Shown: positions 1-8,874, counted from the stretch's first letter. The stretch is DNA of 64,000 nucleotides from Sphingomonas sp. Leaf34 (GCF_001421805.1 NZ_LMLC01000003.1:372236-436235); one strand, 5' to 3'. Program-made: numbers and translations. The notes: generated by a model from the letters alone, not told the origin.

Positions 1-29
1 TTTGTCTTCGGGATTGGCAGAAAGCGCGA

Positions 30-686
30 ATGTCCGATGTTCTTCCGTCCAGTGGCTCCGGCCTGCCGCCCGAACCGGTCATCGCGCGCCTGACCGTCCC
101 CGGCGTGCAGCGCGTGCCGAGCGCGAAGCTCGATCTGTTCGTGCGGCGAGACTTCCTGCCGCCGGATCAGTGCGCGGCGTTGATCGAGCGGATCGATGCG
201 GTGCGACGGCCCTCGACGATCTCCGATTCGAACGGAGATGCGAGCTATCGGACGAGCGAGACGGGCGACCTGGCCGCGAGCGACGCGGTGGTCATGGACG
301 TCGAACGCCGGATCCTCGCGCTGACCGGGCTCGACCCGGCGCATGGCGAGCCGTTGCAGGGGCAGCGCTACGCGGTCGGGCAGGAATTCAAGGGGCATAC
401 CGATTATTTCGAGCCGAACGGCGTCGACTATCAGCGCTATTGCGGGGTCGCCGGCAACCGGACGTGGACCGTCATGGTCTATCTCAACCAGCCTGAGGCG
501 GGCGGTGCGACGCGCTTCAAGGCGATCGACAAGATTGTCCAGCCCGAGACGGGTAAGCTGCTCGCGTGGAACAACCGACGCGCGGATGGGAGCTTGAATG
601 CGGCAACGCTGCATCATGGGATGAAGGTGCGCGCGGGGGTCAAATACGTGATCACCAAATGGTTTCGGGAGAAAGCGTGGGGGTGA
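30..686 (+). CDS. Prolyl 4-hydroxylase-like 2OG-Fe(II) oxygenase
   Basis: This 218-residue protein is a 2-oxoglutarate/Fe(II)-dependent dioxygenase of the prolyl-4-hydroxylase alpha-subunit (P4Hc) type. The iron-binding HxD is visible as H123-T-D125. The distal histidine lies in the 'TLHHG' segment near residues 195-196, and K205 in 'GVKYVITKW' sits where the 2-oxoglutarate-binding basic residue is expected. The N-terminal 40 residues are not conserved in type. There is no signal peptide, so it is probably cytoplasmic. Bacterial members hydroxylate prolines on proteins or peptides, but the substrate cannot be read from sequence. It stands alone, with a palindromic repeat downstream and a convergent TonB receptor beyond it. 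Confidence 0.88.
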   Translation: MSDVLPSSGSGLPPEPVIARLTVPGVQRVPSAKLDLFVRRDFLPPDQCAALIERIDAVRRPSTISDSNGDASYRTSETGDLAASDAVVMDVERRILALTGLDPAHGEPLQGQRYAVGQEFKGHTDYFEPNGVDYQRYCGVAGNRTWTVMVYLNQPEAGGATRFKAIDKIVQPETGKLLAWNNRRADGSLNAATLHHGMKVRAGVKYVITKWFREKAWG

Positions 687-718
687 ACGGCGGCTTGGCG
701 AGCCTCACAAACGGGTAT

Positions 719-822
719 CACCCCGGCAAAAGCCGGGGCCCATTTTGGGGGAAGCCGATAACGAAGCGTATCGCTCCATTACGCCCACCGTCCCAGCTAG
801 GCCCCGGCTTTCGCCGCGGTGG
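719..822. repeat. Dispersed palindromic repeat, family A
   Basis: Two inverted arms, 'CACCCCGGCAAAAGCCGGGG' and a matching arm ending 'CCGCGGTGG', flank about 60 bp of unique sequence. It fills the gap between the convergent P4H-like gene and the TonB receptor gene. Similar copies occur near 19644, 21439, 26903, 36229, 41826, 44994 and 48416. It could act as a bidirectional terminator. Confidence 0.8.
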
Positions 823-864
823 TTCTGTACTTCGCCGACACAATAAACTGCGTCCGCCCCGCCC

Positions 865-3585
865 TCAAAACTGCACGCTTGCGCCCAGCGTGAACAGGCG
901 GCCCAGCTTGTAGCGGTTGATATCGACTTCGGCGCCGTTCGAGAATGTCTGGTATTCGCGATACCCCGTCCCCGTCAGGTTGCGCGCCTCGAACTTCACC
1001 TCGATCTGCTTGCCCGCCACCGCGATGCCCTGGCGTGCGACGACGTCGAAGCGGATGCCGGGTTTCTCGATCAGGTCGGGCAGGCGAACACCGCCGCCGC
1101 CGCCGACCGGGCCACGATTCGTCACGCGGTCGCTGGCGTAGTTGAACAGCAGCGTCAGCTGCGACAGGCTCGACTTGTCCTCGATGCCGAGCTGCAAATT
1201 GACGAGGTGGTCGGACTGGCCGGTCAGCGCGGCGCCATCCTGGAACAGCACGTTGGCAGGACGCAGGCTGGCGGTGCTGCCATTGCTCTGGATCGGGCTG
1301 GCAATCAGCTCGTTACCGACCTTAAGCTCGGAGTGCGTGTAGGTATAGTTGGCGATCGCGACGAGACGGCGCGTCGCGAAGAAATCACCCCCAAAGCCGT
1401 CCAGCGGGATGTATTTCTGCAGCTCGACCTCGCCGCCGTACAGGTTCGCGCGCGGCGCGTTGGCGAAGCCGGTCTGGAGCGTGTCGCTGCCCGCCGGGAA
1501 AAACGCGACCGCTTCGATCGGGTTGTCGATACGCTTGTAGAAACCCGCCAGGTTGAACTTCTGGTCGCGCGCGAAATACCATTCGTAGCGCAGCTCGCCG
1601 TTATACAATTGCGAGTCGGTCAGGAACGGGTTGCCGAAGAACAGGCGATCGCTCTCGAAATCCTGATACAGCTGTGGCGCGAGCTCGCGGAACTGTGGTC
1701 TGGCCAGCGTCTTCGACATGTGTCCGCGCAGCTGCATGTCCGACGCGAAGTTCCACGTCACCGTCACGGCAGGCAGCCAGTAGGCGCGCGACAAATTGGT
1801 TTGCGCGAACGACACGCCTGCACCGCCGCCCGGCAGCACCGTCTCCAACGCATCCTCATAGCGGATGCCCACATTGGCGCGCAGACCGTCGAGAATCTCG
1901 CCCTCGACCTGCGCATACGCCCCATGGACGCGCAGCGAAGCGTCGTAGGTCGGCGCGCAATTCGGCGCGACGCAGGTGTTGGCGAGGCCGATGCCATAGG
2001 TCTGGAGGTTGAAGTCCGACAGCAGATAGTCGGGACGCTCCTGCGCGACGGCATCGTTCAGCGCGACGTTGCCCGCGGTCTGGTAGCGGAAGGTGTAGCG
2101 GCTCGATGTGCGATCGGTGTCGCTATACGCATAGCCGACCGACAGCGCGAACGGGCGGTCGAACGGTACGTTCCAGGTGAGGTTCGCCTGACCCGACCAC
2201 AGCGTCTCGTCGAGTTCGCTGAACGCCACAGCCGCGCTCTGCAAGCCGCTGAGGTTGTTGGTGTAGTCGCCGACGGTCGCGTTGTACTGATAGGTGAACT
2301 GACGTTCGTAGGGCGAGTTGCGCTCGGTCTTGGCGTAGCTGCCGCGGGTGTCGAGCGCGAAGTCGCCGAACTTGAATTCGCCGACGAGCTGCGTGTCGAT
2401 GAGCTGGCGTTCGAACCAGCTGGTGTTCTGGACGATGAACGGCTGGATGCCCGCAACATCGCCGATGTTCGAAGTGGATCCGGTGCTAAGACGACCCTGC
2501 TTTAGCGTGTCGTGGATGTACAGATTGGTCCAGCGGATCTTGTTCTCGCCGAACTCCGCGCCGAAGCCGAGCAGGCCGTTGATGATCGACCGGTTGTCGG
2601 TGAGGACGGTGCGGAAGTCGCGCGTCAGGATGCCGCCGACGTCGTCGGTCGACTGCTGGAGCGCATCGCGCGTCCGCCAAGTGTTGCTGATCCCCGCCGC
2701 GGCGATGACGCCGACGCGAGTGCTGCCGATATCGGCGGAGGTGCCGAAGCTCGCCTCGCCCGACAGGTTGGCCGGGATCTGGTTGTTCTGCTGCAGCAGG
2801 GTCGTCTTGGCGTTCGACAGCGCGGTGATCTGCGCGCCGGTCAGCGACGTCCCATTGGCGCCCGCCGACTTGATGAAGCCGGGCACCTTGCGCTCGCCGC
2901 TGTCGAAGCCCGTCCAGTCGTGCTTGCCGCCGTCATAGACATAGCCGAGCTCGCTGGTCGTGACGGTGTCCGCGCCGACCGATCCGCCGAACTGGAAGAA
3001 CGTCTTGTCGGGAACCGCCTTAGTCGTCAGGTTGATGACGCCGCCGCCAAATTCGCCCGAATAATTGACCGAATAGCTCTTCTGCACGACCGCCGAGGCA
3101 ATCACGTTGGTCGGGAAGATGTCGAGCGGGACGACGCGGCGCAGCGGCTCGGGGCTCGGCAAGGGCGAACCGTTGAGCAGCGACGACGAATAGCGATCGC
3201 CCAGACCGCGGACATAGACGAGCCCGTTGCCGACCACCGACAGCCCGGTGACGCGCTGGAGCGCGCCGGCGATGTCGCCTTCGCCGGTCCGCGCGATATC
3301 GGCCGAGGACAGGACGTTGACGACTTCGGCGGTGGCGCGGACCGCGTTGGGCACGTTGCGGCCGACGACGACGATATCCTCACCGGTGCCACTGCCGCCA
3401 GGCGTGGAGATCTCGACCTGCTCCTGCTGTTGCTCGCCCTGGACGGCAGGGTCGGTGCGCTGCTCGACCGGCGTACCGGCCTGAGGCGAGACGACGCTGC
3501 CTGCGGGCGCGGTTTGCGCGAACGACTGCGCCGGGACGAGCGTCGTCGTCGCGAGCAGGACGGAGACGAGAACGGATGACTTCAT
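865..3585 (-). CDS. TonB-dependent outer membrane receptor
   Basis: This 906-residue TonB-dependent receptor imports an unidentified ligand across the outer membrane. The start chosen is the ATG at 3585, because it gives a clean signal peptide (M-K-S-S-V-L-V-S..., cleavage near A-Q-T). The frame remains open further upstream but adds an implausible 58 residues. A TonB-box-like 'EDIVVVG' comes about 70 residues in, followed by a plug domain ('LQRVTGLSV', 'YVRGLGDRY') and a long beta-barrel ending in '...LFTLGASVQF' with the terminal Phe typical of outer-membrane proteins. It follows the beta-helix lipoprotein gene by 89 bp and probably shares its promoter, which carries a Pho-box-like array. 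Phosphate or phospho-compound uptake is therefore a reasonable inference, not shown. Confidence 0.93.
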   Translation of the reverse strand: MKSSVLVSVLLATTTLVPAQSFAQTAPAGSVVSPQAGTPVEQRTDPAVQGEQQQEQVEISTPGGSGTGEDIVVVGRNVPNAVRATAEVVNVLSSADIARTGEGDIAGALQRVTGLSVVGNGLVYVRGLGDRYSSSLLNGSPLPSPEPLRRVVPLDIFPTNVIASAVVQKSYSVNYSGEFGGGVINLTTKAVPDKTFFQFGGSVGADTVTTSELGYVYDGGKHDWTGFDSGERKVPGFIKSAGANGTSLTGAQITALSNAKTTLLQQNNQIPANLSGEASFGTSADIGSTRVGVIAAAGISNTWRTRDALQQSTDDVGGILTRDFRTVLTDNRSIINGLLGFGAEFGENKIRWTNLYIHDTLKQGRLSTGSTSNIGDVAGIQPFIVQNTSWFERQLIDTQLVGEFKFGDFALDTRGSYAKTERNSPYERQFTYQYNATVGDYTNNLSGLQSAAVAFSELDETLWSGQANLTWNVPFDRPFALSVGYAYSDTDRTSSRYTFRYQTAGNVALNDAVAQERPDYLLSDFNLQTYGIGLANTCVAPNCAPTYDASLRVHGAYAQVEGEILDGLRANVGIRYEDALETVLPGGGAGVSFAQTNLSRAYWLPAVTVTWNFASDMQLRGHMSKTLARPQFRELAPQLYQDFESDRLFFGNPFLTDSQLYNGELRYEWYFARDQKFNLAGFYKRIDNPIEAVAFFPAGSDTLQTGFANAPRANLYGGEVELQKYIPLDGFGGDFFATRRLVAIANYTYTHSELKVGNELIASPIQSNGSTASLRPANVLFQDGAALTGQSDHLVNLQLGIEDKSSLSQLTLLFNYASDRVTNRGPVGGGGGVRLPDLIEKPGIRFDVVARQGIAVAGKQIEVKFEARNLTGTGYREYQTFSNGAEVDINRYKLGRLFTLGASVQF

Positions 3586-3674
3586 GGCTGCCCCGGCAAC
3601 AAGAGGAATTCGGTAGGTGTGAGGCTGCGCGGCGGGCCCCCGCCCCCCGCACAGCCTCAGGCTTGGCGTCGGTG

Positions 3675-5276
3675 TCAGTTGGTCGGCAGCGCGGTGCAGG
3701 CGCTGCTCGTCGTACCGAAGCTCGCGCGGTTCGAGTTGCAGGTCCAACCGCGATACCATGTGTCGGTCGAGCCGTTGACCGCACCGACATAGCTTGTGTT
3801 GACCAGGAACGCGCTGCCCGACGGGTTGAGGCTGGTCGCGTTGAACGCAGTGGTCGTGCTCGACACGCCGGCGGGCAGGAACGTGCCGGTTACGGCCGAG
3901 CCGACTGCGGCGCTCTCGGTATTGTTGCTGCCGGCGCGGAAGATCGCCTGCTGCTCGTCGGTGGTCACGGTGATGCCGTTGACGGTGGTGGTCGCATAGG
4001 GCGTCAGGCAGCTGAAGACGACCGAGTTGAACACCGGCGGGCCCTTGTCCTGCAACGTCGTCAGCTCGGCCGGACGGATGGTCGTTTTGCCCCCTGCATC
4101 GGCGCCGGCGATGATGTTCAGGCAGGCGCTGTTCGGGTTGCTGACGATGCCGTTGACGAAGGTTGCGTCCGCACCGCCACGCAGACGGATCGCCGCGTTG
4201 GTCGCGGTCGACGTCTCGATGAAGGTGAAGTTGGCAAGCGTGTAAGCCTGGCGTGGCAGCGCGTCTTCCGAACCGTTCGAGTCGATTTCGGTCGAGTAGT
4301 TGTCGGTCTGCGTGTTGTTCGGCTTCTGGATCGCTAGCACGAACTGGACGAAGCCCTGCCAGCCGACATCGGTATCCAGGCCGTCATCGTCCGAGCCGGT
4401 CAGCGCCAGATAGCGCAGGTTGCTGCGACCGCCGAAGATTTCAATACCGTCGTCCGAGCTGTTGTGGACCTGGATGTGATCGAGCGTCGTGCCCGAGCCG
4501 GTGCCGCCGAGCGTCAGACCCTGAAGCTCGTTGTTCGGGCTGATAACGGTGCCCGAATAGCGGATCTGAACGTAACGGACGCTGCCGCTGCTGTCGGTCG
4601 GCGTCGCGCCGCCGTACAGCGCGGTGCTGGTGCCTTCGACGACGTTCTCGCACGCCACGTTACCGCCGGGCACGGTGTTGTTGCAGTTCGAGATCGGCGC
4701 GCGGCCGGCGAGGATGATGCCGCCCCACAGACCCTGCGACTCGTCGGTGACGCCGCCGGTCAGGTTCGCCTGCGCGGTGAAGATGATCGGCTGGGTCTCG
4801 GTACCCTCGGCGATCAGCTTCGAACCGCGGTTGACGACCATATAGTCGTTATCGGCGTTGGTCGTGTTCGCGTATACCAGCGAGCCCGCTGCGATCGTCA
4901 GCGTCGTAGCGATCCCGCCCGGCTGCGTGCCCGCGCCGCCGATGTCGACACCGACATCGACGCGGCCGTTGATTTCGTAGGCGACGCCCGCGACCTTCGG
5001 CAGGCTCAGCGCAGAGGTGATCAGCGTCGGCAGGCGGCACGAGCGGTAATTGCCGATGATGCCGACATCGGTGGTGCCGGTCGGGCACGACGTCGCGGGC
5101 GTCCCAGCCGTCGGGGTTGGCGTCGGCGTGGGCGTCGGGCTTGGCGTCGGCGTACCCGGTACGACGATCACGCCTTCACCCGGCGAGGCGACGCTGTCCG
5201 CGCCATCGCAGGCCGAGAGGGCCATGCAGGCGGTGCCGGCGAGCAGAACAAGACTCGTGCGCTTGAAGATAGTCAT
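3675..5276 (-). CDS. Beta-helix lipoprotein partnered with TonB receptor
   Basis: This 533-residue protein begins with a lipoprotein signal whose lipobox 'ALSAC' gives Cys23 as the lipidated residue. A Pro-Thr-rich linker (about residues 38-58, alternating P-T and P-S) follows. The rest is repetitive and Gly/Asn/Asp-rich ('LWGGIILAG', 'VRYVQIRYSG', 'LDHIQVHNSSDDGIEIFGG', 'SDDDGLDTD'), which is typical of a right-handed parallel beta-helix. Proteins of this type are commonly encoded beside TonB-dependent receptors in alpha- and gammaproteobacteria, but their biochemical role is not established to my knowledge. It is the first gene of the pair, with the Pho-box-like array about 90 bp upstream. 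It may be a surface-exposed ligand-binding or ligand-processing partner of the receptor. Confidence 0.85.
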   Translation of the reverse strand: MTIFKRTSLVLLAGTACMALSACDGADSVASPGEGVIVVPGTPTPSPTPTPTPTPTAGTPATSCPTGTTDVGIIGNYRSCRLPTLITSALSLPKVAGVAYEINGRVDVGVDIGGAGTQPGGIATTLTIAAGSLVYANTTNADNDYMVVNRGSKLIAEGTETQPIIFTAQANLTGGVTDESQGLWGGIILAGRAPISNCNNTVPGGNVACENVVEGTSTALYGGATPTDSSGSVRYVQIRYSGTVISPNNELQGLTLGGTGSGTTLDHIQVHNSSDDGIEIFGGRSNLRYLALTGSDDDGLDTDVGWQGFVQFVLAIQKPNNTQTDNYSTEIDSNGSEDALPRQAYTLANFTFIETSTATNAAIRLRGGADATFVNGIVSNPNSACLNIIAGADAGGKTTIRPAELTTLQDKGPPVFNSVVFSCLTPYATTTVNGITVTTDEQQAIFRAGSNNTESAAVGSAVTGTFLPAGVSSTTTAFNATSLNPSGSAFLVNTSYVGAVNGSTDTWYRGWTCNSNRASFGTTSSACTALPTN

Positions 5277-5364
5277 TCGAGAGACTCCCGGTCGGATCGT
5301 TGATCTGATGGATCGACTCAGGCTCCCCCCTGCCGACCTCGATTAGGCGACTATGCGGGATGCG

Positions 5365-5423
5365 TGACGTTACGATGCGATTTGGATGACGCCGACGTGA
5401 CTGTGATATGACGAAATGGTGAC
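5365..5423 (-). promoter_or_regulatory. Candidate PhoB operator (Pho-box array)
   Basis: Read on the minus strand, the tetramer GTCA occurs at 5423-5420, 5412-5409, 5401-5398, 5390-5387 and 5368-5365. All are in one 11-bp phase, with one degenerate unit (CGCA) filling the remaining slot at 5379-5376. In heptamer terms the units are TGTCACC, CGTCATA, AGTCACG, CGTCATC, TCGCATC and CGTCACG, each separated by 4 bp. That is the architecture of Pho boxes bound by PhoB dimers. It lies about 90-150 bp upstream of the lipoprotein start and is oriented toward it. Confidence 0.75.
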
Positions 5424-5572
5424 ACCGCTTTCAGGCGTCGGTTGAAACCGGGAGTTTCGAACAGATCTCTTCCGATCCGGCGCGCGATGATTTACAGGCG
5501 CTGGCAGAGTCACCCGCGGCGCATTCCTGCGACCGCGCGGCCAGACCATCATTACAGGATATTTCGACAATA

Positions 5573-5908
5573 ATGGCCTCTTTCAAGGACCCCAGTTTCC
5601 AGGACCGCACGAGCAGCGCAGCCGCCGCCAAGCAGAAGGCGCTCGAAGCGCTGCGTGCAAAGCCGCCGATCGACGAGGCCGTCGTCGCCGAGCGCCTCGC
5701 CGCGCGTGAAGCCAAGGAACTGGCCGAGCGTGAGAAGCGTGCCGCCAAGCGTGCCGCCGAGGATGCCGCCAAGGCTGCCAAGAAGGCCGAGGCCGAAGCG
5801 GCGGCTGCGAAGAAGCGCGAGGCCGAAGCCAAGGTCGAGCTGACCGACGCCGAGAAGAAGGCGATTCGCGACGCAAAATACGCGGCCCGCAAGAACAAGA
5901 AGAAGTAA
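5573..5908 (+). CDS. DUF6481 family small Lys/Ala-rich protein
   Basis: This 111-residue, highly charged Ala/Lys/Glu-rich protein starts 'MASFKDPSFQDR' and ends in a lysine run. The start motif and the long predicted alpha-helix or coiled coil (roughly residues 45-95) match the DUF6481 family that is widespread in alphaproteobacteria. Its function is unknown. No membrane segment or signal is seen. It is a single gene with a hairpin immediately downstream, divergent from the Pho-box promoter on the other strand. Confidence 0.8.
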   Translation: MASFKDPSFQDRTSSAAAAKQKALEALRAKPPIDEAVVAERLAAREAKELAEREKRAAKRAAEDAAKAAKKAEAEAAAAKKREAEAKVELTDAEKKAIRDAKYAARKNKKK

Positions 5909-5916
5909 ACGCGCGC

Positions 5917-5940
5917 GTGGGCCTGCTGCGGCGGGCCCAC
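5917..5940 (+). terminator. Hairpin after DUF6481 gene
   Basis: A GTGGGCC stem pairs with GGCCCAC around a 10-base loop, 8 bases after the DUF6481 stop. There is no U-tract, so intrinsic termination is only probable. Confidence 0.5.
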
Positions 5941-6010
5941 CTCTCCGGCTCAGTGCAAGATCGCATCGCGCGATCGACCGTGCATGCGGCAATGTACGCA
6001 CTCCCGGCCC

Positions 6011-6034
6011 CCGGCGCAAAAGCCCTCGCGCCGG
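6011..6034 (-). terminator. Hairpin after mtnP
   Basis: A CCGGCGC arm pairs with GCGCCGG around a 10-base loop, 16 bases beyond the mtnP stop. It could end the permease-mtnP transcript on the minus strand. Confidence 0.5.
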
Positions 6035-6049
6035 ATGCACATATCCCTC

Positions 6050-6922
6050 CTACATTTTCGAAAGCGCCCGACCGGCGACCGCATCGAGCTTGGCGACCAG
6101 CGCGGGATCGCGCGCGCCGCGCGCGGTAAGTATCGCGCTATCCAGGCAGTCGTCGATCGGCGACGCGAGCCGCGTCAATGGCAGGGTGCGCAACAGCGTC
6201 ATGACCATCGCACGCGCCTTGGCCGCATTGGCGTCCAGCTGCGCGAGGACCTGCGCAACGTCGACCCCGTCCTCGTCTTCACGCCAGCAGTCATAATCCG
6301 TGACCATGCCGACCAGCGCGTAGGGAAGCTCTGCCTCGCGCGCGAGTTTCGCCTCGGGCATCGCGGTCATGCCGATCACGTCGCAGCCCCATTGGCGGTA
6401 GAGCCGGCTTTCCGCCCGCGTCGAGAATTGCGGGCCTTCCATCGCGAGGTAGGTGCCGCGCTCGTCGACTTGCGCCCCTGCGTCGCGCGCGGCGTCGGCG
6501 GCGTAGCGCGACAGGCGCCGACAGACGGGATCCGCCATCGAGACATGCGCGACCAAGCCGGTGCCGAAGAAGCTCGACGGCCGCCCCTTGGTGCGATCGA
6601 TGAACTGGTCGACGACGGTGAAGCTGCCGGGCGGGCGGGTCTCGGCCAGCGAGCCGACCGACGACACCGCCAGAACGTCGGTCACGCCGAGGCGCTTGAG
6701 TGCATCGATGTTCGCGCGGGCGTTCAGATCCGACGGCGCGATCCTGTGCCCGCGTCCATGCCGCGGCAGGAATGCCACGCCGACATGCCCGACGCGGCCG
6801 GTATAGATGGCATCCGATGGCGTGCCCCAAGGCGTTTCCACCGTCTGCCAGCGTCCGTCCTCGATCCCGTCGACCGCGTACAGTCCCGAGCCGCCGATGA
6901 TCCCGATCGTCCAGCCGGTCAT
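6050..6922 (-). CDS. mtnP: S-methyl-5'-thioadenosine phosphorylase
   Basis: This 290-residue enzyme cleaves 5'-methylthioadenosine with phosphate to adenine and 5-methylthioribose-1-phosphate in methionine salvage and polyamine recycling. The sequence shows the family start 'IGIIGGSGLY', the phosphate-binding 'PRHGRGH', 'FIDRTKGRPSSFF', and the base-site stretch 'YLAMEGPQFSTRAESRLY' followed by 'IGMTAMPEAKLAREAEL'. The ATG at 6922 overlaps the permease stop as ATGA, so the two genes are translationally coupled. An upstream in-frame extension is ignored because it only reads the permease in another frame. The coupling suggests that the permease transports a related compound. Confidence 0.94.
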   Translation of the reverse strand: MTGWTIGIIGGSGLYAVDGIEDGRWQTVETPWGTPSDAIYTGRVGHVGVAFLPRHGRGHRIAPSDLNARANIDALKRLGVTDVLAVSSVGSLAETRPPGSFTVVDQFIDRTKGRPSSFFGTGLVAHVSMADPVCRRLSRYAADAARDAGAQVDERGTYLAMEGPQFSTRAESRLYRQWGCDVIGMTAMPEAKLAREAELPYALVGMVTDYDCWREDEDGVDVAQVLAQLDANAAKARAMVMTLLRTLPLTRLASPIDDCLDSAILTARGARDPALVAKLDAVAGRALSKM

Positions 6923-8310
6923 TCGGCGAGCGCCCGTGGCCGCGCGTAGACGAAGTAGATCACCAGCCCGAGCAGGTTCCACACACCGAAATAAAGCTGT
7001 GTCTTCGAGGGCAGACTGAAGAACAAATACAGGCAGCCGAGGATGCCGATCGTACCCACCAACGTCGCCGCCGGCGCGCGGAAGGTGCGGATCGCGTCGG
7101 GTGCACGGCGGCGCATCACCAGCATGCAGGCGCATACCGCGACGAACGCGGCGAGCGTGCCGGCATTGGCCAGTGCGGCGATCTCGGCGAGCGGCAACAG
7201 CCCTGCGATCACCGCGACGATCGCCGCGGTGATCCAGGTGATGCGGACGGGTGCGCCGCGCTTTGAGACCTTGGCCAGGCTCAGGGGAAGCAGCCCGTCG
7301 CGGGCCATCGTGAAGAAGATCCGGCTCTGGCCGAACAGGAAGGCTAGCAGCACGGTCGGCAACGCAACCACCGCCGACGCGCCGAGGAAGGTCGCGAATC
7401 CCGGACGGCCGATCTCGCGGAGGATCAGCGCGAGCGGCTCGGCGCTGCCCGCGAACCGCGTGTACGACAGCGCACCGACGGCGGCAACCGCGACGAGGAT
7501 GTAGATCGCGATGCACGCCACCATCGATCCGACGATGCCGATGGCGAGGTCGCGGCCGGGATTCTTGGTCTCCTCCGCTGCGGTGGAGATCGCGTCGAAG
7601 CCGTAGAAGGCGAAGAAGATGATCGCCGCCGCCGCCATCACGCCGCGCTCGGCACCGTCGGGCTGCACGGCCTTGGGGAAGCCATAGGGCATGAACGGAT
7701 GGAGGTTGGCGCTGTTGAAATAGTGCAGCGCGATGAACACGAAGACCGTCAGCGCGATCATCTTCACGCCCACCAGCACCGCGTTCAGCGTCGCACTCTC
7801 GCGCGTGCCGAACGACAGCACGCCCGCGACGACCGCGATGATGAAAATCGCGGGGACGTTCAGTATGCCGCCAAGCTCGGGGCTAAGCGTCAGTGCCTCG
7901 GGAAAGCCGAACGCGCCGCGCAGCAATGGCGCGGCATAGCCCGACCAGCCGACCGCGACGGTCGACACGACGAGCGAATATTCGAGGATCAGCGACCAGC
8001 CGATCACCCAAGCGATCAGCTCGCCGAGCACGACATAGCTGTACGTGTACGCGCTGCCCGACGCCGGGATCATCGTCGCCATCTCGGCATAGGCAAGCGC
8101 GGCGCAGGCGCAGATCCCGCCGGCGATGACGAAGGACAAGATGACCGCGGGTCCGGCTAGCCCTGCCCCGACGCCGATCAGCGTCAGGATGCCGGTGCCG
8201 ACAATCCCGCCGACGCCCATCGCGACCAGGTGCGGCCACGACAAGGTCCGCGCGAGCTGGTGCTCGGGCGGCTGCTCGGTGACGATTTTTCGGCGAAACA
8301 GACTGGCCAC
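6919..8310 (-). CDS. APC-superfamily amino acid permease
   Basis: This is a roughly 463-residue polytopic membrane protein with about 12 hydrophobic segments and the APC signature 'GVGGIVGTGI' in the first membrane helix. Overall it resembles the cationic-amino-acid-transporter (CAT/YfnA) branch. The GTG at 8310 is chosen because GAGGGG lies a few bases upstream and the product starts 'ASLFRRK'. A GTG at 8343 is also possible. It is translationally coupled to mtnP by an ATGA overlap. The substrate is unproven. Methionine-related or basic amino acids, or a polyamine precursor, would fit the neighbour. Confidence 0.88.
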   Translation of the reverse strand: MASLFRRKIVTEQPPEHQLARTLSWPHLVAMGVGGIVGTGILTLIGVGAGLAGPAVILSFVIAGGICACAALAYAEMATMIPASGSAYTYSYVVLGELIAWVIGWSLILEYSLVVSTVAVGWSGYAAPLLRGAFGFPEALTLSPELGGILNVPAIFIIAVVAGVLSFGTRESATLNAVLVGVKMIALTVFVFIALHYFNSANLHPFMPYGFPKAVQPDGAERGVMAAAAIIFFAFYGFDAISTAAEETKNPGRDLAIGIVGSMVACIAIYILVAVAAVGALSYTRFAGSAEPLALILREIGRPGFATFLGASAVVALPTVLLAFLFGQSRIFFTMARDGLLPLSLAKVSKRGAPVRITWITAAIVAVIAGLLPLAEIAALANAGTLAAFVAVCACMLVMRRRAPDAIRTFRAPAATLVGTIGILGCLYLFFSLPSKTQLYFGVWNLLGLVIYFVYARPRALAE

Positions 8311-8407
8311 GTATATCCCCTCTTCTCGGCGGGGGAGTGGCACAGGACGGGATGGGCAGGCAAGGCGGGCGGTCGTTCGGCGCTGCCCCGTCTCGACCCG
8401 ACGCTTG

Positions 8408-8462
8408 TACTCCCGCGTAGGCGGGAGCCCAGTCTGTGTCCCCGCCTTCGCGGGGACACATG
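8408..8462. repeat. Dispersed palindromic repeat, family B
   Basis: The arms 'ACTCCCGCGTAGGCGGGAG' and 'CCCCGCCTTCGCGGGGAC' flank a short CCAGTCTG core. It lies between the permease gene and the iscA-like gene, separating the SUF operon from the downstream unit. Confidence 0.8.
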
Positions 8463-8479
8463 CTAATTAACGGTGAGGT

Positions 8480-8833
8480 TCAGACCGTGAAGCTCTCGCC
8501 GCACCCGCACGCGCCCTTGGCGTTGGGGTTCTGGAACACGAATCCCGCGGTAAAGTCGTCCTCGACCCAGTCCATCGTCGAGCCGATCAGATACAGGATC
8601 GACCCGCCATCGACGAACAGCGTGCCGCCGGGCGTGTCGATCCGCTCGTCGAACGGCTTGGCTTCGGTGACGTAATCGACCGAATAGGCAAGCCCCGAAC
8701 ACCCACGCTTGGGCGTCGACAGCTTCACCCCGATGGCATCCCCGGGCGCGCGCGCCATCAGGTCGGCGATCCGCGCATGCGCCGTCCCCGTCAGGTTCAG
8801 CGCCGCCGGCCGTGCTCGCAATGTCGTCGCCAT
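8480..8833 (-). CDS. IscA/SufA-family Fe-S carrier (HesB family)
   Basis: This 117-residue A-type iron-sulfur carrier receives clusters from the SufBCD scaffold and passes them to apo-proteins. The three conserved cysteines are present: C45 in 'RGCSG', and C109 and C111 in 'GACGCGESF'. The ATG at 8833 has an AGGA ribosome binding site about 9 bases upstream and is preferred to an ATG 21 bases earlier. It is the last gene of the suf operon, 41 bp after sufT. Confidence 0.93.
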   Translation of the reverse strand: MATTLRARPAALNLTGTAHARIADLMARAPGDAIGVKLSTPKRGCSGLAYSVDYVTEAKPFDERIDTPGGTLFVDGGSILYLIGSTMDWVEDDFTAGFVFQNPNAKGACGCGESFTV

Positions 8834-8874
8834 TCTTATTCCTTCCTCGATCAAAGTAGCACTTTGATCGATGC

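Noticed and set aside
1207..2505. A long open frame antisense to the TonB receptor gene
   Set aside because: The opposite strand encodes a receptor with full family motifs. The antisense frame is Arg/Val-rich without motifs and is a by-product of high G+C.
5100..5160. The GGCGTCGG-type tandem repeat as a phase-variable microsatellite
   Set aside because: It encodes the Pro-Thr linker of the lipoprotein. Units vary in sequence, and length changes in steps of three would not shift the frame in a defined way.
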